Positions 28,123-36,323 of a stretch of 64,000 nucleotides of DNA are shown in pieces. The notes beneath the pieces were generated by a model. It was not told the DNA's origin and searched no databases. It was given only the letters and a program-made list of their open reading frames with translations. Within the stretch, counting starts at the first letter, position 1. Each line of letters opens with the position of its first letter. The DNA is from Gemmobacter lanyuensis (GTDB taxonomy: Bacteria; Pseudomonadota; Alphaproteobacteria; Rhodobacterales; Rhodobacteraceae). The position numbers and the translations under genes were made by a program. Where the stretch lies: NCBI RefSeq assembly GCF_014652355.1, contig NZ_BMYQ01000002.1:124001-188000 (forward strand), written 5' to 3'.

Positions 28123-28572
28123 TCAGAATTTCACGATGACCGAAGCAACGATCACGATCATCAAAAGCGTCGGAACTTCGTTCATCATCCGGTAGCGGCG
28201 TCCGGTTACGCTGTTGCGCCCTTCCGCGAAATCCCGGCGCCGTGCGGCCAGCCACATGTGAAACGCCGTCATCCCCAGCACAGACCCGGCCTTGAGCCAG
28301 GGCCAAAGCATGGTCCAATCGACAATTCCCGGCGTCAGGACCAGCGCAAGGCCGAAAACCCAGCTTGCGATCATCGCGGGATTCATTATGGCCCGCAGCA
28401 GGCGACGCTCCATGACCTGGAACAGGTCATCCGTCGGATTGCCCTGCCCCACGCGCTCCGCATGGTAGACGAAAAGCCGCGGCAGGTAGAACAGGCCCGC
28501 CATCCAGCTGATGACCGAGATGACATGCAGGAACTTTACCCAAGGGTAGAGGCCCGCCAGAAAATCTTCCAT
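28123..28572 (-). CDS. hemJ: Protoporphyrinogen IX oxidase HemJ
   Basis: A 149-residue membrane protein with about four hydrophobic segments. The HemJ features WVKFLHVISVISWMAGLFYL, with the conserved His, and PRLFVYHAE are at the N-terminus; MKAGSVLGM-like LKAGSVLGMTAFHMWLA lies in the middle. HemJ is the oxygen-independent type of protoporphyrinogen oxidase found in many alphaproteobacteria. ATG 28572 is preferred; an upstream in-frame start at 28593 exists. It is the left flank of the predicted replication origin. Confidence 0.9.
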   Translation of the reverse strand: MEDFLAGLYPWVKFLHVISVISWMAGLFYLPRLFVYHAERVGQGNPTDDLFQVMERRLLRAIMNPAMIASWVFGLALVLTPGIVDWTMLWPWLKAGSVLGMTAFHMWLAARRRDFAEGRNSVTGRRYRMMNEVPTLLMIVIVASVIVKF

Positions 28573-28985
28573 CCCGATCCATCCTTCGTGCAACCTTACC
28601 TCTTCTTAAAGAAAGAAAGAAAAAAAGGAATGTTGATTTAGGGGCTGGGGAAAACCGGATTTCCGGAATCCTCCCTCGGGTTTCCCACAGGCGCGGGGCC
28701 GTGGATAAGTTTGGGACGAATCTTTTTGGGCCTCTTCCGCAAAACCGGCCGCAGCGCTTGTTTTTATGGGCATAGACGCGGTTTTTGACCATCCACAGGG
28801 AGTTATGCAATGGCTGTGGGCCTCTGGCTTGTCCCACAGATCCCGGAAATCCAGCCCACAGGTGGACAAACCCTGCGCTCAGCTTGACAAAACCTGCCTT
28901 CCGACCGCACCAAGGCGAAGACATGACTTTGGCCCCCAAATTCGCGTCAGGAACAAACAGAGATTTTCCACAGCCTCGCCCCCAG
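28573..28985. other. Predicted chromosomal replication origin (oriC)
   Basis: This 413-bp gap has no convincing gene. Seen in order: an A-rich tract at about 28604-28640 that could be the unwinding element. Then DnaA-box-like sites: TTTCCCACA (28681-28689), CGTGGATAA (28700-28708, one mismatch to TTATCCACA on the minus strand), CCATCCACA (28789-28797), GGTGGACAA (28861-28869, minus strand) and TTTTCCACA (28964-28972, one mismatch). Further CCCACAG repeats occur between. Flanking genes point away on both sides. In Caulobacter the origin lies just before maf-aroE-coaE-dnaQ, the same position. None of the boxes is a perfect TTATCCACA, and function is inferred. Confidence 0.8.
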
Positions 28986-29585
28986 ATGACTCGCCCGCTT
29001 CTCCTCGCCTCTTCCTCGGAAACCCGGCTCGCGCTGCTGCGTGCGGCGGGGGTTGAGGTCACGGCCCATCCCGCCCGCATTGATGAGGAAACGATCCGCC
29101 GCGCGCTGGAGGCCGAGGGCGCCCATCCGCGCGACATCGCCGATGCCCTGGCCGAGATGAAGGCCCGCAAACTGGCCGAACGGAACCCGACGGCGCTGGT
29201 TCTGGGCTGCGATCAGGTGCTGGAATTTGACCATCGCGCCTGGGGAAAACCCGAAAGTCTTGATGCCGCGCGCGCGCAGCTTTTGTCTATGCGGGGCAAG
29301 ACGCATCGTCTGCTCTCGGCGCTTGTGCTTTATGATGCGGGGGAACCGACTTGGCGCCATATTGGCCGCGTTGACCTGAAAATGCGCGATTTTTCAGATT
29401 CTTGGCTGGAAGGATATCTGGCGCGCAACTGGGAAAGCCTGCGCCATTCCGCCGGGGGCTACAAGCTTGAGGAAGAGGGCGTGCGCCTGTTCTCTTCGAT
29501 CGAGGGCGACTATTTCACCGTTCTGGGCCTGCCGCTGCTGCCGTTGCTGGCCTATCTCGAACTTCGGGGGTTCATCGAGACATGA
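28986..29585 (+). CDS. maf: Maf-family nucleotide pyrophosphatase
   Basis: A 199-residue Maf protein beginning [20 protein letters not shown], the family signature. [12 protein letters not shown] and [11 protein letters not shown] follow. Maf proteins hydrolyse modified or canonical nucleoside triphosphates to monophosphates and pyrophosphate. ATG 28986 matches the conserved start; the upstream open frame belongs to the origin region. Its stop overlaps the aroE start as ATGA. It opens the maf-aroE-coaE-dnaQ operon. Confidence 0.93.
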   Translation: MTRPLLLASSSETRLALLRAAGVEVTAHPARIDEETIRRALEAEGAHPRDIADALAEMKARKLAERNPTALVLGCDQVLEFDHRAWGKPESLDAARAQLLSMRGKTHRLLSALVLYDAGEPTWRHIGRVDLKMRDFSDSWLEGYLARNWESLRHSAGGYKLEEEGVRLFSSIEGDYFTVLGLPLLPLLAYLELRGFIET

Positions 29586-30421
29586 CCGATCATCCGCGCA
29601 TCCCTTTGGCCGGGGTCATCGGCTCGCCCATTGCGCATAGCCGCTCGCCTGCGCTGCATGGCTTTTGGCTGCGGCGCTACGGCATCAAGGGGCATTATGT
29701 GCCGCTCGATATTGCGCAGGCGGATCTGGCCGAGGCGTTGCGGATGATGCCGCGTATGGGCTTTGTCGGGGCCAATGTCACCATTCCGCACAAGGAAACC
29801 GTGCTGGGTCTTGCGGATATCGTCACGGATCGCGCGGCGCTGATTGGGGCTGCGAATACGCTGATCTTCCGCAAGGATGGCAAGATCCATGCGGACAACA
29901 CCGATGGTCTGGGGTTTATCGCCAACTTGCACCAGAATGCTCCCGGCTGGAACGCCGCTGCTGGCCCCGCCGCAGTCTTTGGTGCAGGTGGCGCGGCGCG
30001 GGCAGTGGTTGCGGCCTTGCTTGAGGTTGGCGTACCCGAAGTGCGGATCGCCAACCGCACCCGCCTGCGGGCCGAGGCTTTCCGCGCCGATTTCGGCGCC
30101 CGCGTCACTGCGTTCGACTGGGTCCACGCTGCCGAGATGATCGAAGGCTGCGCCACAGTGGTGAACACCACGGCGCTGGGGATGACCGGAAAGGCTGAAT
30201 TCGGCATTTCCTTGGCGGCCATGGCGCGTGGCGCGCTGGCCACCGATATCGTCTACACCCCCCCCAAGACCCAGTTCCTGATTGAGGCCGAGGAGCGCGG
30301 CGCCCAGATCGTCGATGGGTTGGGCATGTTGTTGCATCAGGCCGTGCCGGGCTTTGAACGCTGGTTTGGCCACCGCCCCGAGGTGGATGAAGACACCCGC
30401 CGCGCGGTCTTGTCGGCATGA
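29582..30421 (+). CDS. aroE: Shikimate dehydrogenase
   Basis: A 279-residue NADP-dependent AroE. Shikimate-binding [17 protein letters not shown] is near residue 14, [10 protein letters not shown] carries the catalytic Lys, NTDGLGF follows, and [15 protein letters not shown] is the dinucleotide-binding loop. It reduces 3-dehydroshikimate in aromatic amino acid synthesis. It overlaps both neighbours by 4 bases. Confidence 0.96.
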   Translation: MTDHPRIPLAGVIGSPIAHSRSPALHGFWLRRYGIKGHYVPLDIAQADLAEALRMMPRMGFVGANVTIPHKETVLGLADIVTDRAALIGAANTLIFRKDGKIHADNTDGLGFIANLHQNAPGWNAAAGPAAVFGAGGAARAVVAALLEVGVPEVRIANRTRLRAEAFRADFGARVTAFDWVHAAEMIEGCATVVNTTALGMTGKAEFGISLAAMARGALATDIVYTPPKTQFLIEAEERGAQIVDGLGMLLHQAVPGFERWFGHRPEVDEDTRRAVLSA

Positions 30422-31011
30422 CGCCCTTCCGCCTTGGCCTGACCGGCTCTATCGGCATGGGAAAATCCACCACTGCGGCCATGTTTACCGCCGCCACTGT
30501 GCCCGTTTGGGATGCGGATGCTGCGGTGCATCGGCTCTATGCACCGGGTGGGGCTGCCGTGGCGCCGGTGGGGCAACTGGTTCCCAAGGCGATTGGCCCC
30601 GAGGGTGTTTCACGTGAAACATTGAAACAAGCCATCGCTGCCGACCCCACGCTGCTGGCGCAGCTCGAGGCCATCGTTCACCCGCTGGTCGCCGCCGATC
30701 GCGCTGCCTTTCTGGCGGCCGCGCAGACCGATATCGTGGTTTTTGACATCCCGCTGCTATTCGAAAAAGGCACCGAGGCCGAGATGGACGCGACCCTTCT
30801 GGTCACCGCCCCGCCCGAACTGCAGCGCGCGCGGGTGCTGGCCCGCCCCGGTATGACCCCGGCGCAGCTTGACCTGATGCTGTCGCGACAGATGCCGGAC
30901 CGTGACAAACGCGCCCGGGCGACCCATATCATAGAAACCCTCAGCCGCCCTGCGGTCGAAGCCGCCGTGGCTGCGCTGATCGCCTATATCCGGGAAACCC
31001 GCCATGCGTGA
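30418..31011 (+). CDS. coaE: Dephospho-CoA kinase
   Basis: A 197-residue P-loop kinase. Walker [18 protein letters not shown] is at the N-terminus, then [11 protein letters not shown] and [10 protein letters not shown], all typical of CoaE. It carries out the last step of coenzyme A synthesis. A perfect parS site (30606-30621) encodes GVSRETLKQ in the middle of the gene. The stop overlaps the dnaQ start by 8 bases. Confidence 0.96.
   Translation: MTPFRLGLTGSIGMGKSTTAAMFTAATVPVWDADAAVHRLYAPGGAAVAPVGQLVPKAIGPEGVSRETLKQAIAADPTLLAQLEAIVHPLVAADRAAFLAAAQTDIVVFDIPLLFEKGTEAEMDATLLVTAPPELQRARVLARPGMTPAQLDLMLSRQMPDRDKRARATHIIETLSRPAVEAAVAALIAYIRETRHA
30606..30621. promoter_or_regulatory. parS site inside coaE
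   Basis: Perfect TGTTTCACGTGAAACA, about 1.6 kb right of the predicted origin. It encodes VSRET. Confidence 0.92.
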
Positions 31012-31705
31012 GATCGTTCTGGATACCGAAACCACGGGTTTTGAGCCGTCGGAGGGCCATCGCATCGTCGAAATCGGCGCGGTGGAGCTGTTCAACCACC
31101 TGCCCACGGGCCGCACCTATCACCAGTATCTGAACCCCGAACGGTCGATGCCGAAAGAGGCCTTCGAGGTGCATGGATTGGGCGATGATTTCCTGCGCGA
31201 CAAGCCCCTTTTCCGCGATTGCGCGCGGGCCTTTCTCGATTTCGTGGGCGATGCGAAGCTGGTGATCCATAACGCCGCTTTCGACATGAAATTCCTGAAC
31301 TGGGAGCTTCGCACCCACGGTTTCCCGACCCTGCCGAATGATCAGGCGATTGATACCGTCTTGATGGCGCGCAAGAAATTCCCGGGTTCGCCCGCTTCGC
31401 TCGATGCGCTCTGCCGCCGCTTCGGCATCGACAATTCGATGCGCGAAAAGCACGGCGCGCTGCTCGACAGTGAAATCCTGGCGGAGGTATATCTGGAGCT
31501 GATTGGCGGTCGGCAGCCCGATCTGGTGCTGGCGGCAAGCCCCGCAGCGGCGCAGAAAGGGCCGGTAACGCAGGTGGATACCGATTGGCGGCCCCGGCCG
31601 CGTCCTGCGCCCTTGCCCCCCCGCATCACCCCGGAGGAAACCGCCGCCCATGAGGCCTTTGTGGCCAAGATGGGCGACGGTGCAATTTGGCTCAAGCGCG
31701 GCTAG
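31004..31705 (+). CDS. dnaQ: DNA polymerase III epsilon subunit (3'-5' exonuclease)
   Basis: A 233-residue proofreading exonuclease. Exo I is [10 protein letters not shown] at residues 6-15. Exo II includes [16 protein letters not shown]. Exo III is [19 protein letters not shown], with the catalytic His and Asp. The C-terminal tail, Pro/Arg-rich, would contact the polymerase alpha subunit. It is the last gene of the maf operon and ends three bases from the convergent secB. Confidence 0.96.
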   Translation: MREIVLDTETTGFEPSEGHRIVEIGAVELFNHLPTGRTYHQYLNPERSMPKEAFEVHGLGDDFLRDKPLFRDCARAFLDFVGDAKLVIHNAAFDMKFLNWELRTHGFPTLPNDQAIDTVLMARKKFPGSPASLDALCRRFGIDNSMREKHGALLDSEILAEVYLELIGGRQPDLVLAASPAAAQKGPVTQVDTDWRPRPRPAPLPPRITPEETAAHEAFVAKMGDGAIWLKRG

Positions 31706-31708
31706 CGG

Positions 31709-32197
31709 TCACTGGACCGGCTGTTGCGCTTGGGCGCGGCGTGCGAGTTCCTGACGGTAGAGCGCCAGATAATCCACAGTGTCGATGTTCAGCGCCGGGA
31801 AGCCGCCGTCACGCGTCACGTCCGAAATGATCCGGCGGATGAAGGGGAACAGCAGCCGCGGGCATTCGATCAGCAGGAAGGGGTGCATCTGGTCATCCGG
31901 CACGCCTTCCACATGGAAGATCCCGCCGTATTCCAGTTCCATCAGGAACAGCGTGTCGCCCGTCGCCTTGTTCTTCGAGGTGACGCGGAACTTGTTGATC
32001 ACTTCATACTGGTGTTCGGCGCCGCGCTTGCGGGCATCGAGGCTCACCTGCACCTGAACGTCGGGCTGCATTTCGCTGCCGTTCAGGCCTTTTTGCGCCA
32101 GCACGTTCTCGAACGACATGTCGCGCACGAACTGGGCCAGAACGCTCATCTTCACCTGCGGGGCAGCGGCCTGCCCGGCATCGTTGGTCTCACTCAT
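31709..32197 (-). CDS. secB: Protein-export chaperone SecB
   Basis: A 162-residue SecB. The core VLAQFVRDMSFENVLAQ and ECPRLLFPFIRRIISDVTRDGGFPAL are characteristic, including the PRLLFPF motif. The tetramer keeps preproteins unfolded and delivers them to SecA. ATG 32197 is preceded by GGAG; a longer in-frame start at 32233 lacks conservation. Confidence 0.97.
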   Translation of the reverse strand: MSETNDAGQAAAPQVKMSVLAQFVRDMSFENVLAQKGLNGSEMQPDVQVQVSLDARKRGAEHQYEVINKFRVTSKNKATGDTLFLMELEYGGIFHVEGVPDDQMHPFLLIECPRLLFPFIRRIISDVTRDGGFPALNIDTVDYLALYRQELARRAQAQQPVQ

Positions 32198-32260
32198 CCC
32201 TATCTCCTGCTGCCAGGGCGCGGCCGCGCCCATGGGGTCGCGCCCTGTCTAGCAGGTGGC

Positions 32261-32728
32261 TCAATGGCGCGTCCAGCCCGAGGGGCCACGCGGCGGTTGT
32301 TGCGGCTCATTGGGGTCAAGCTCGATGAACTCGGCGTCGATCACCACATTCGGCCCCGGTTGCACGCCAAAGCCGCGATGCACCTGCACCCGGCGTAGCA
32401 CAGCGCGGCGGATCAGCGCCCGCACCGGCGGCAGCAGCAGCAAAAGCCCCAGAAGGTCGCCCAGAAACCCCGGCAGGATCAGCAGCAGGCCCGCGAACAT
32501 CCGCAGCGCGTGATCGCCTGCCGCGACCTCCGGTTGTCCGATCCCGGCCATGGCGGCGCGCAGGTCGCCTGCGGCTCTTTGTCCCGTCGCCCGCAGGATG
32601 CCCACACCCAGCAGCGCGGTGCCAAAAATCACCAAAAGCGACAGGGCCAGCCCCATCCAGCCGCCCAATGTGATGAACAGCGCGATTTCCACCAGCATCA
32701 GCAGGATAATCGGTGTAAAAAGCCGCAT
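32261..32728 (-). CDS. fxsA: FxsA-family membrane protein
   Basis: A 155-residue protein with two membrane portions: residues 5-45 (LLMLVEIALFITLGGWMGLA) and about 78-103 (FAGLLLILPGFLGDLLGLLL). The phrase LLILPGFLGDLLGLLLLLPP is the FxsA hallmark. In E. coli FxsA overproduction blocks F exclusion of phage T7; the normal role is unclear. It lies upstream of secB and diverges from the Tim44-like gene. Confidence 0.9.
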   Translation of the reverse strand: MRLFTPIILLMLVEIALFITLGGWMGLALSLLVIFGTALLGVGILRATGQRAAGDLRAAMAGIGQPEVAAGDHALRMFAGLLLILPGFLGDLLGLLLLLPPVRALIRRAVLRRVQVHRGFGVQPGPNVVIDAEFIELDPNEPQQPPRGPSGWTRH

Positions 32729-32761
32729 CGCGCCGTCTCTCCTCTCAACTGTCTGTCAGGA

Positions 32762-32777
32762 TGTGGACTTGTCCACA
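32762..32777. promoter_or_regulatory. 16-bp palindrome with DnaA-box-like core, fxsA/Tim44 gap
   Basis: TGTGGAC-TT-GTCCACA is a 7-bp perfect inverted repeat in the 111-bp divergent gap. The right half reads TTGTCCACA, one mismatch from the DnaA box TTATCCACA. It could be an operator or DnaA site; the binder is unknown. Confidence 0.4.
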
Positions 32778-32839
32778 CCCCTTCCCTACATAGGTCTTCA
32801 AGGTCCCTGTTACCAACCCCATCCTTTCTCGAGGTCTGC

Positions 32840-33502
32840 ATGAACAACGCCCTGATCCAAATTCTTGTGCTTGCCGGGATCGCGGTGTTCCTGATCATCA
32901 AGCTGCGCTCGGTGCTGGGCACCCGCGAAGGGTTCGAAAAACCCCCGCTGCCGTCGCAAGAGGGCCCCGCCCGCCCTGTGCAGCGCAATTTTGAGGTGAT
33001 CGAGGGCGGCCCCGACCGCGACATCACCGATCACGTCGCCGAGGGCTCTGCCGCTGCGCTCGCGCTCGCCGGGATGAAATCGGCCGAGCCGTCCTTCTCG
33101 GTCAATACCTTCCTCCAAGGCGCGCGCGGCGCCTATGAGATGATCCTCATGGCCTTTGAGCGTGGCGATCTGGCCGCCGTGAAGCCCTTCCTTGCCCCCG
33201 ATGTCTATGAAAGCTTTGCCGCCGCCGTTGCCGCGCGCGAGGCGCAGGGTTTGACCGTCGAGGCGAATTTCGTGGGTCTGCGCGAACTTGCCCTGCAAGG
33301 CGCCACTTGGAATGCCGCCACGCGCGAGGGCGAGATTTCGGTCCGCTTCACGGGTGAGTTGACGACCGTGGTCCGCAATGCCGCCGGTGAGGTTGTCGAA
33401 GGTTCGGCCACCGAAATCAAACGCCAGCGCGATGTCTGGACCTTTGCCCGCACCATGGGCAGTGCCGACCCCAACTGGCAGCTTGTCGCGACCGGAGAGT
33501 GA
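32840..33502 (+). CDS. Tim44/TimA-family inner-membrane protein
   Basis: A 220-residue protein with one N-terminal membrane segment (residues 5-20, IQILVLAGIAVFLIIKL) and a Tim44-like C-terminal domain (FLQGARGAYEMILMAFERGD, VKPFLAPDVYESF, GATWNAATREGEISVRF). Alphaproteobacterial relatives such as TimA are membrane proteins related to the mitochondrial import motor subunit Tim44, but their bacterial function is poorly known. ATG 32840 matches the conserved start MNNALIQ; it overlaps mltA as TGATG. Co-transcription with mltA is likely. Confidence 0.9.
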   Translation: MNNALIQILVLAGIAVFLIIKLRSVLGTREGFEKPPLPSQEGPARPVQRNFEVIEGGPDRDITDHVAEGSAAALALAGMKSAEPSFSVNTFLQGARGAYEMILMAFERGDLAAVKPFLAPDVYESFAAAVAAREAQGLTVEANFVGLRELALQGATWNAATREGEISVRFTGELTTVVRNAAGEVVEGSATEIKRQRDVWTFARTMGSADPNWQLVATGE

Positions 33503-34539
33503 TGTTTGCCCTGCGACCCCTGTTCGCCGCGGCCTGTGTCGCGGTTGCAGCCATGACTGCGCCGGACCCCGTTCCGGCGCAGGTTCTCGTTTTTGAGGAA
33601 CTCGACGGCTGGCGCGATGATGATCAGCGCGAGGCCCTTCGCGCCTTTCTGGAAACCTGCGATCTGCTGAAGGACCCGCTCTGGGCGCCGCTTTGCCGTC
33701 TTGCCGCCGATGCGGGCGAAAGCGCGGATAGTGCGCGCGCTTTCTTTGAGCTGTTCTTCCGCCCCGTGGTCATCGGCACCCCTCCGGCGCTGTTTACGGG
33801 CTATTACGAACCCATGCTGGATGGATCGCCCGTCCGCACGGCGCGGTTCCGCTATCCGATCTATGCCCGCCCGCCGGAATTGCGCGACGGCATGGTCTAT
33901 TATTCACGGTCGGACATTGAAGCCGGCGCGATTGCGGGCCGCGGCCTCGAACTCGCCTGGCTGGATGACCCGGTGGAAGTGTTTTTCCTCCATATTCAGG
34001 GATCTGGCCGCATTCGCATGCCCGATGGCCGTGTGATGCGCGTGGGCTATGGTGGCAAGAATGGCCACCCCTACCGTTCTGTCGGGCAAGAGATGGTCCG
34101 CCTTGGCACCCATACGCCAGATCAGGTATCGGCCCAGACCATCCGGTCCTGGGTGCGCGCCAATCCGGGGCCGGGCCATGCGATGCTGGATCACAACCCC
34201 TCCTATGTCTTTTTCCGCCGCCTGCCCGATCTGGCGGCCGACAAAGGGCCGATTGGCGCCATGGGCCGTTCGCTGACTGATCTGCGGTCGGTTGCCATTG
34301 ACCCGCGCTATAACCCCTTGGGCGCGCCGATCTGGATCGAGAAAGAAGGGCGCGACCCCATGCGCCGCCTGATGGTTGCGCAAGATACCGGGGGTGCCAT
34401 CAAGGGCGCGCAACGCGCCGACATCTATTTCGGCACGGGCGATGCCGCGGGCGATGCGGCAGGCACGGTCAAGGATGGCGGGCGTATGGTGGTGCTTTTG
34501 CCCATCGACCTTGCCTATGCCATGCTGCCGGATGGCTGA
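33502..34539 (+). CDS. mltA: Membrane-bound lytic murein transglycosylase A
   Basis: A 345-residue MltA. An N-terminal signal (residues 1 to about 27, LRPLFAAACVAVAAMTA) has no clear lipobox. FTGYYEPMLDGS and VEVFFLHIQGSGRIRMPDG are typical. The 3D-domain motif VAQDTGGAIKGAQRADIYFG carries the catalytic Asp. It cleaves the MurNAc-GlcNAc bond in the periplasm, giving 1,6-anhydro-muropeptides. Those products are related to the sugars handled by the AmgK/MurU recycling pair elsewhere in the window. Confidence 0.94.
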   Translation: MFALRPLFAAACVAVAAMTAPDPVPAQVLVFEELDGWRDDDQREALRAFLETCDLLKDPLWAPLCRLAADAGESADSARAFFELFFRPVVIGTPPALFTGYYEPMLDGSPVRTARFRYPIYARPPELRDGMVYYSRSDIEAGAIAGRGLELAWLDDPVEVFFLHIQGSGRIRMPDGRVMRVGYGGKNGHPYRSVGQEMVRLGTHTPDQVSAQTIRSWVRANPGPGHAMLDHNPSYVFFRRLPDLAADKGPIGAMGRSLTDLRSVAIDPRYNPLGAPIWIEKEGRDPMRRLMVAQDTGGAIKGAQRADIYFGTGDAAGDAAGTVKDGGRMVVLLPIDLAYAMLPDG

Positions 34540-34544
34540 TCATC

Positions 34545-35150
34545 ATGGCCCGCCGTCGTACCCTGCGCCCCGAAGAGGCTGAGCTTTGGCAGGCCGTCGC
34601 CCGCACGGCCAAGCCGATGCACGCGCCGACGCTGCATCGCAAGCTGCCCGATGCCGACCCCATGCCGCCGCTTCATAAGCCCGAGGTCCTGCCCGCGCCG
34701 CCTGAACCCAAGCTGAACCGCTTCCGCATCGGCGAACGCAAGCGCGAGGCGCCGGTGCTGGACACCCTGCCCCCGTTGGCCGAACGTCTGGCCACCGCCC
34801 CGGTGCTGATGGACCGCAAGAACCATGACCGCATGGTCCGCGGCAAGCTTTCGCCCGAGGCGCGGCTTGACCTGCATGGCATGACCGTGGCCGAGGCGCA
34901 TCCCGAATTGATCCGCTTCATCCTCAACGCCTGGAATGATGGGCTGCGGCTGGTGCTGGTCATTACCGGCAAGGGCAAGCAAGGCCCAGATCACGGGCCG
35001 ATCCCGATCCGCTACGGGGTGCTGAAGCATCAGGTGCCGCATTGGCTGCACCTGCCGCCGCTCGGCCCCTGCGTGCTGCAGGTGACGGAGGCGCATCTGA
35101 AACACGGCGGCTCGGGCGCCTATTACGTCTATCTGCGCCGCCCGCGTTAG
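34545..35150 (+). CDS. Smr/MutS2-type domain protein
   Basis: A 201-residue protein. The N-terminal half is Pro/Arg-rich and probably disordered. The C-terminal Smr domain (about residues 105-200) shows LDLHGMTVAEAHPELIRFI and VLVITGKGKQG, with the C-terminal HGGSGAYYVYLRR. Smr domains are nicking endonucleases or RNA-cleaving modules; the exact role here is not known. It lies 5 bases after mltA and overlaps the convergent hydrolase gene by 4 bases. Confidence 0.88.
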   Translation: MARRRTLRPEEAELWQAVARTAKPMHAPTLHRKLPDADPMPPLHKPEVLPAPPEPKLNRFRIGERKREAPVLDTLPPLAERLATAPVLMDRKNHDRMVRGKLSPEARLDLHGMTVAEAHPELIRFILNAWNDGLRLVLVITGKGKQGPDHGPIPIRYGVLKHQVPHWLHLPPLGPCVLQVTEAHLKHGGSGAYYVYLRRPR

Positions 35151-36265
35151 TTCGACAGGCCTTCAGCCACCACGCCCACCGGTGCCAGCACGATTTGGGT
35201 GGCGTTCTGCACGGTCAGCACCACGCCCGGCAGCAGCCCCACCTTGCCCCGTTGATCCGATCCGAAGGCGGCATCCACATCCGCCACCCGGCTCATCAGT
35301 TGCAGCAGCGCGGCGCTGTCGCCCAGATTGAAATGCCCCGACCCTTCGGAATAGGCTTTGGTATCCAGGAATGTCACATCCAGATCCGCCACGCGGCTGA
35401 TGTCTGAAAGGTTCCCCAGCCGTTCAGGCTGGCCGGTCAGCTGTGCTGAAAGGCTCAGTAGTGAATCCCGGTTTGATCCGAAGATGATGAAGGGCTGCGG
35501 CAGGGCGCCATAGGTGCGGGCCTGCATCCGGAACAGATCGACGTCCAGATCCGGCGAAATCAGGATCACCCCGGCCATGCGCTGCCGGATGCGATTATCG
35601 CCGCGGATCGCCACCTGGCGCAGGGTTTCCATTGTCAGCGCCGACCCCATCGAATGCGCCACCAGCACAATCCGTTCGGCCCCGGCATCGGCGGTTTCGT
35701 GGATCAGCCGTTCCAGCCCGTCGCGCGCGAACATCGCGGAATCCCGATCCGCGACATAGCCCAGCGGATTGCCGATCGACGGCCAGCTGTAGTGGAGCGT
35801 TACCCCCGGCATCTCAAGATCATGTGAGAGCTGCGCGATCCGATACAGCCCTTCGGCAAAGGTGTTATTGAAGCCGTGGACATAGATCACCGCCTCGCGC
35901 TGGCTGCGCGGCAATGCCAAGAAGGCCTGATGCAGATCGGCCGAGAATTCGCGCCGGCTCAGGTGCATTTCCTGTTCCGTCGTAAGGAAATGCCGCTGCG
36001 GATCGGGTTTGGCATGGCGGCCGGGGAACTTGATCTCGCCCAGTTTGCGGTTCGGGGGCACCGAAATGGCATAGCGGGCAAAATGTTCCTCTTCCGACCG
36101 GCCGCGCCCGAAGGTGCCGGTGTCGGCGTCGATCGCGCGCGTTGAGCCGACAAAGATCTCCTCGACCTGTCCCACCTTCGCGGCGGCCGGATCTACGACG
36201 ATGGTGCCCCGCGGCGCGCAGGCGGCAAGGCTGACAAGGCAAAGACAGATCAAACTGCGGCGCAC
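35147..36265 (-). CDS. Alpha/beta hydrolase lipoprotein (DUF900 family)
   Basis: A 372-residue protein. GTG 36265, preceded by AAGGGG, gives a clean lipoprotein signal: RRSLICLCLVSLAAC, with the lipobox SLAAC. EVIYVHGFN-like AVIYVHGFNNTFAEGLYRIA is the oxyanion region, and VLVAHSMGSALT contains the nucleophile Ser in GxSxG. The DUF900 family members are esterase- or lipase-like; substrate unknown. It lies 58 bases downstream of hslU on the same strand. A longer frame upstream to 36373 exists but would bury the signal peptide. Confidence 0.85.
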   Translation of the reverse strand: MRRSLICLCLVSLAACAPRGTIVVDPAAAKVGQVEEIFVGSTRAIDADTGTFGRGRSEEEHFARYAISVPPNRKLGEIKFPGRHAKPDPQRHFLTTEQEMHLSRREFSADLHQAFLALPRSQREAVIYVHGFNNTFAEGLYRIAQLSHDLEMPGVTLHYSWPSIGNPLGYVADRDSAMFARDGLERLIHETADAGAERIVLVAHSMGSALTMETLRQVAIRGDNRIRQRMAGVILISPDLDVDLFRMQARTYGALPQPFIIFGSNRDSLLSLSAQLTGQPERLGNLSDISRVADLDVTFLDTKAYSEGSGHFNLGDSAALLQLMSRVADVDAAFGSDQRGKVGLLPGVVLTVQNATQIVLAPVGVVAEGLSN

Positions 36266-36323
36266 GGAAATCCCCTTAAAGAACAGGGTAAGCCTTGCCG
36301 ATTTCTGCGCCGCCGCCAAGCCG

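Noticed and set aside
28253-28265. CACATGTGAAACG, similar to the right half of parS
   Set aside because: The left half is missing and the central CACGTG is CACATG. It is not a credible ParB site beside seven perfect ones.
28785-28985. Upstream extension of maf to 28785
   Set aside because: The added 67 residues have no family resemblance. They are encoded by the origin-like region with its DnaA-box repeats, and the Maf signature begins at ATG 28986.
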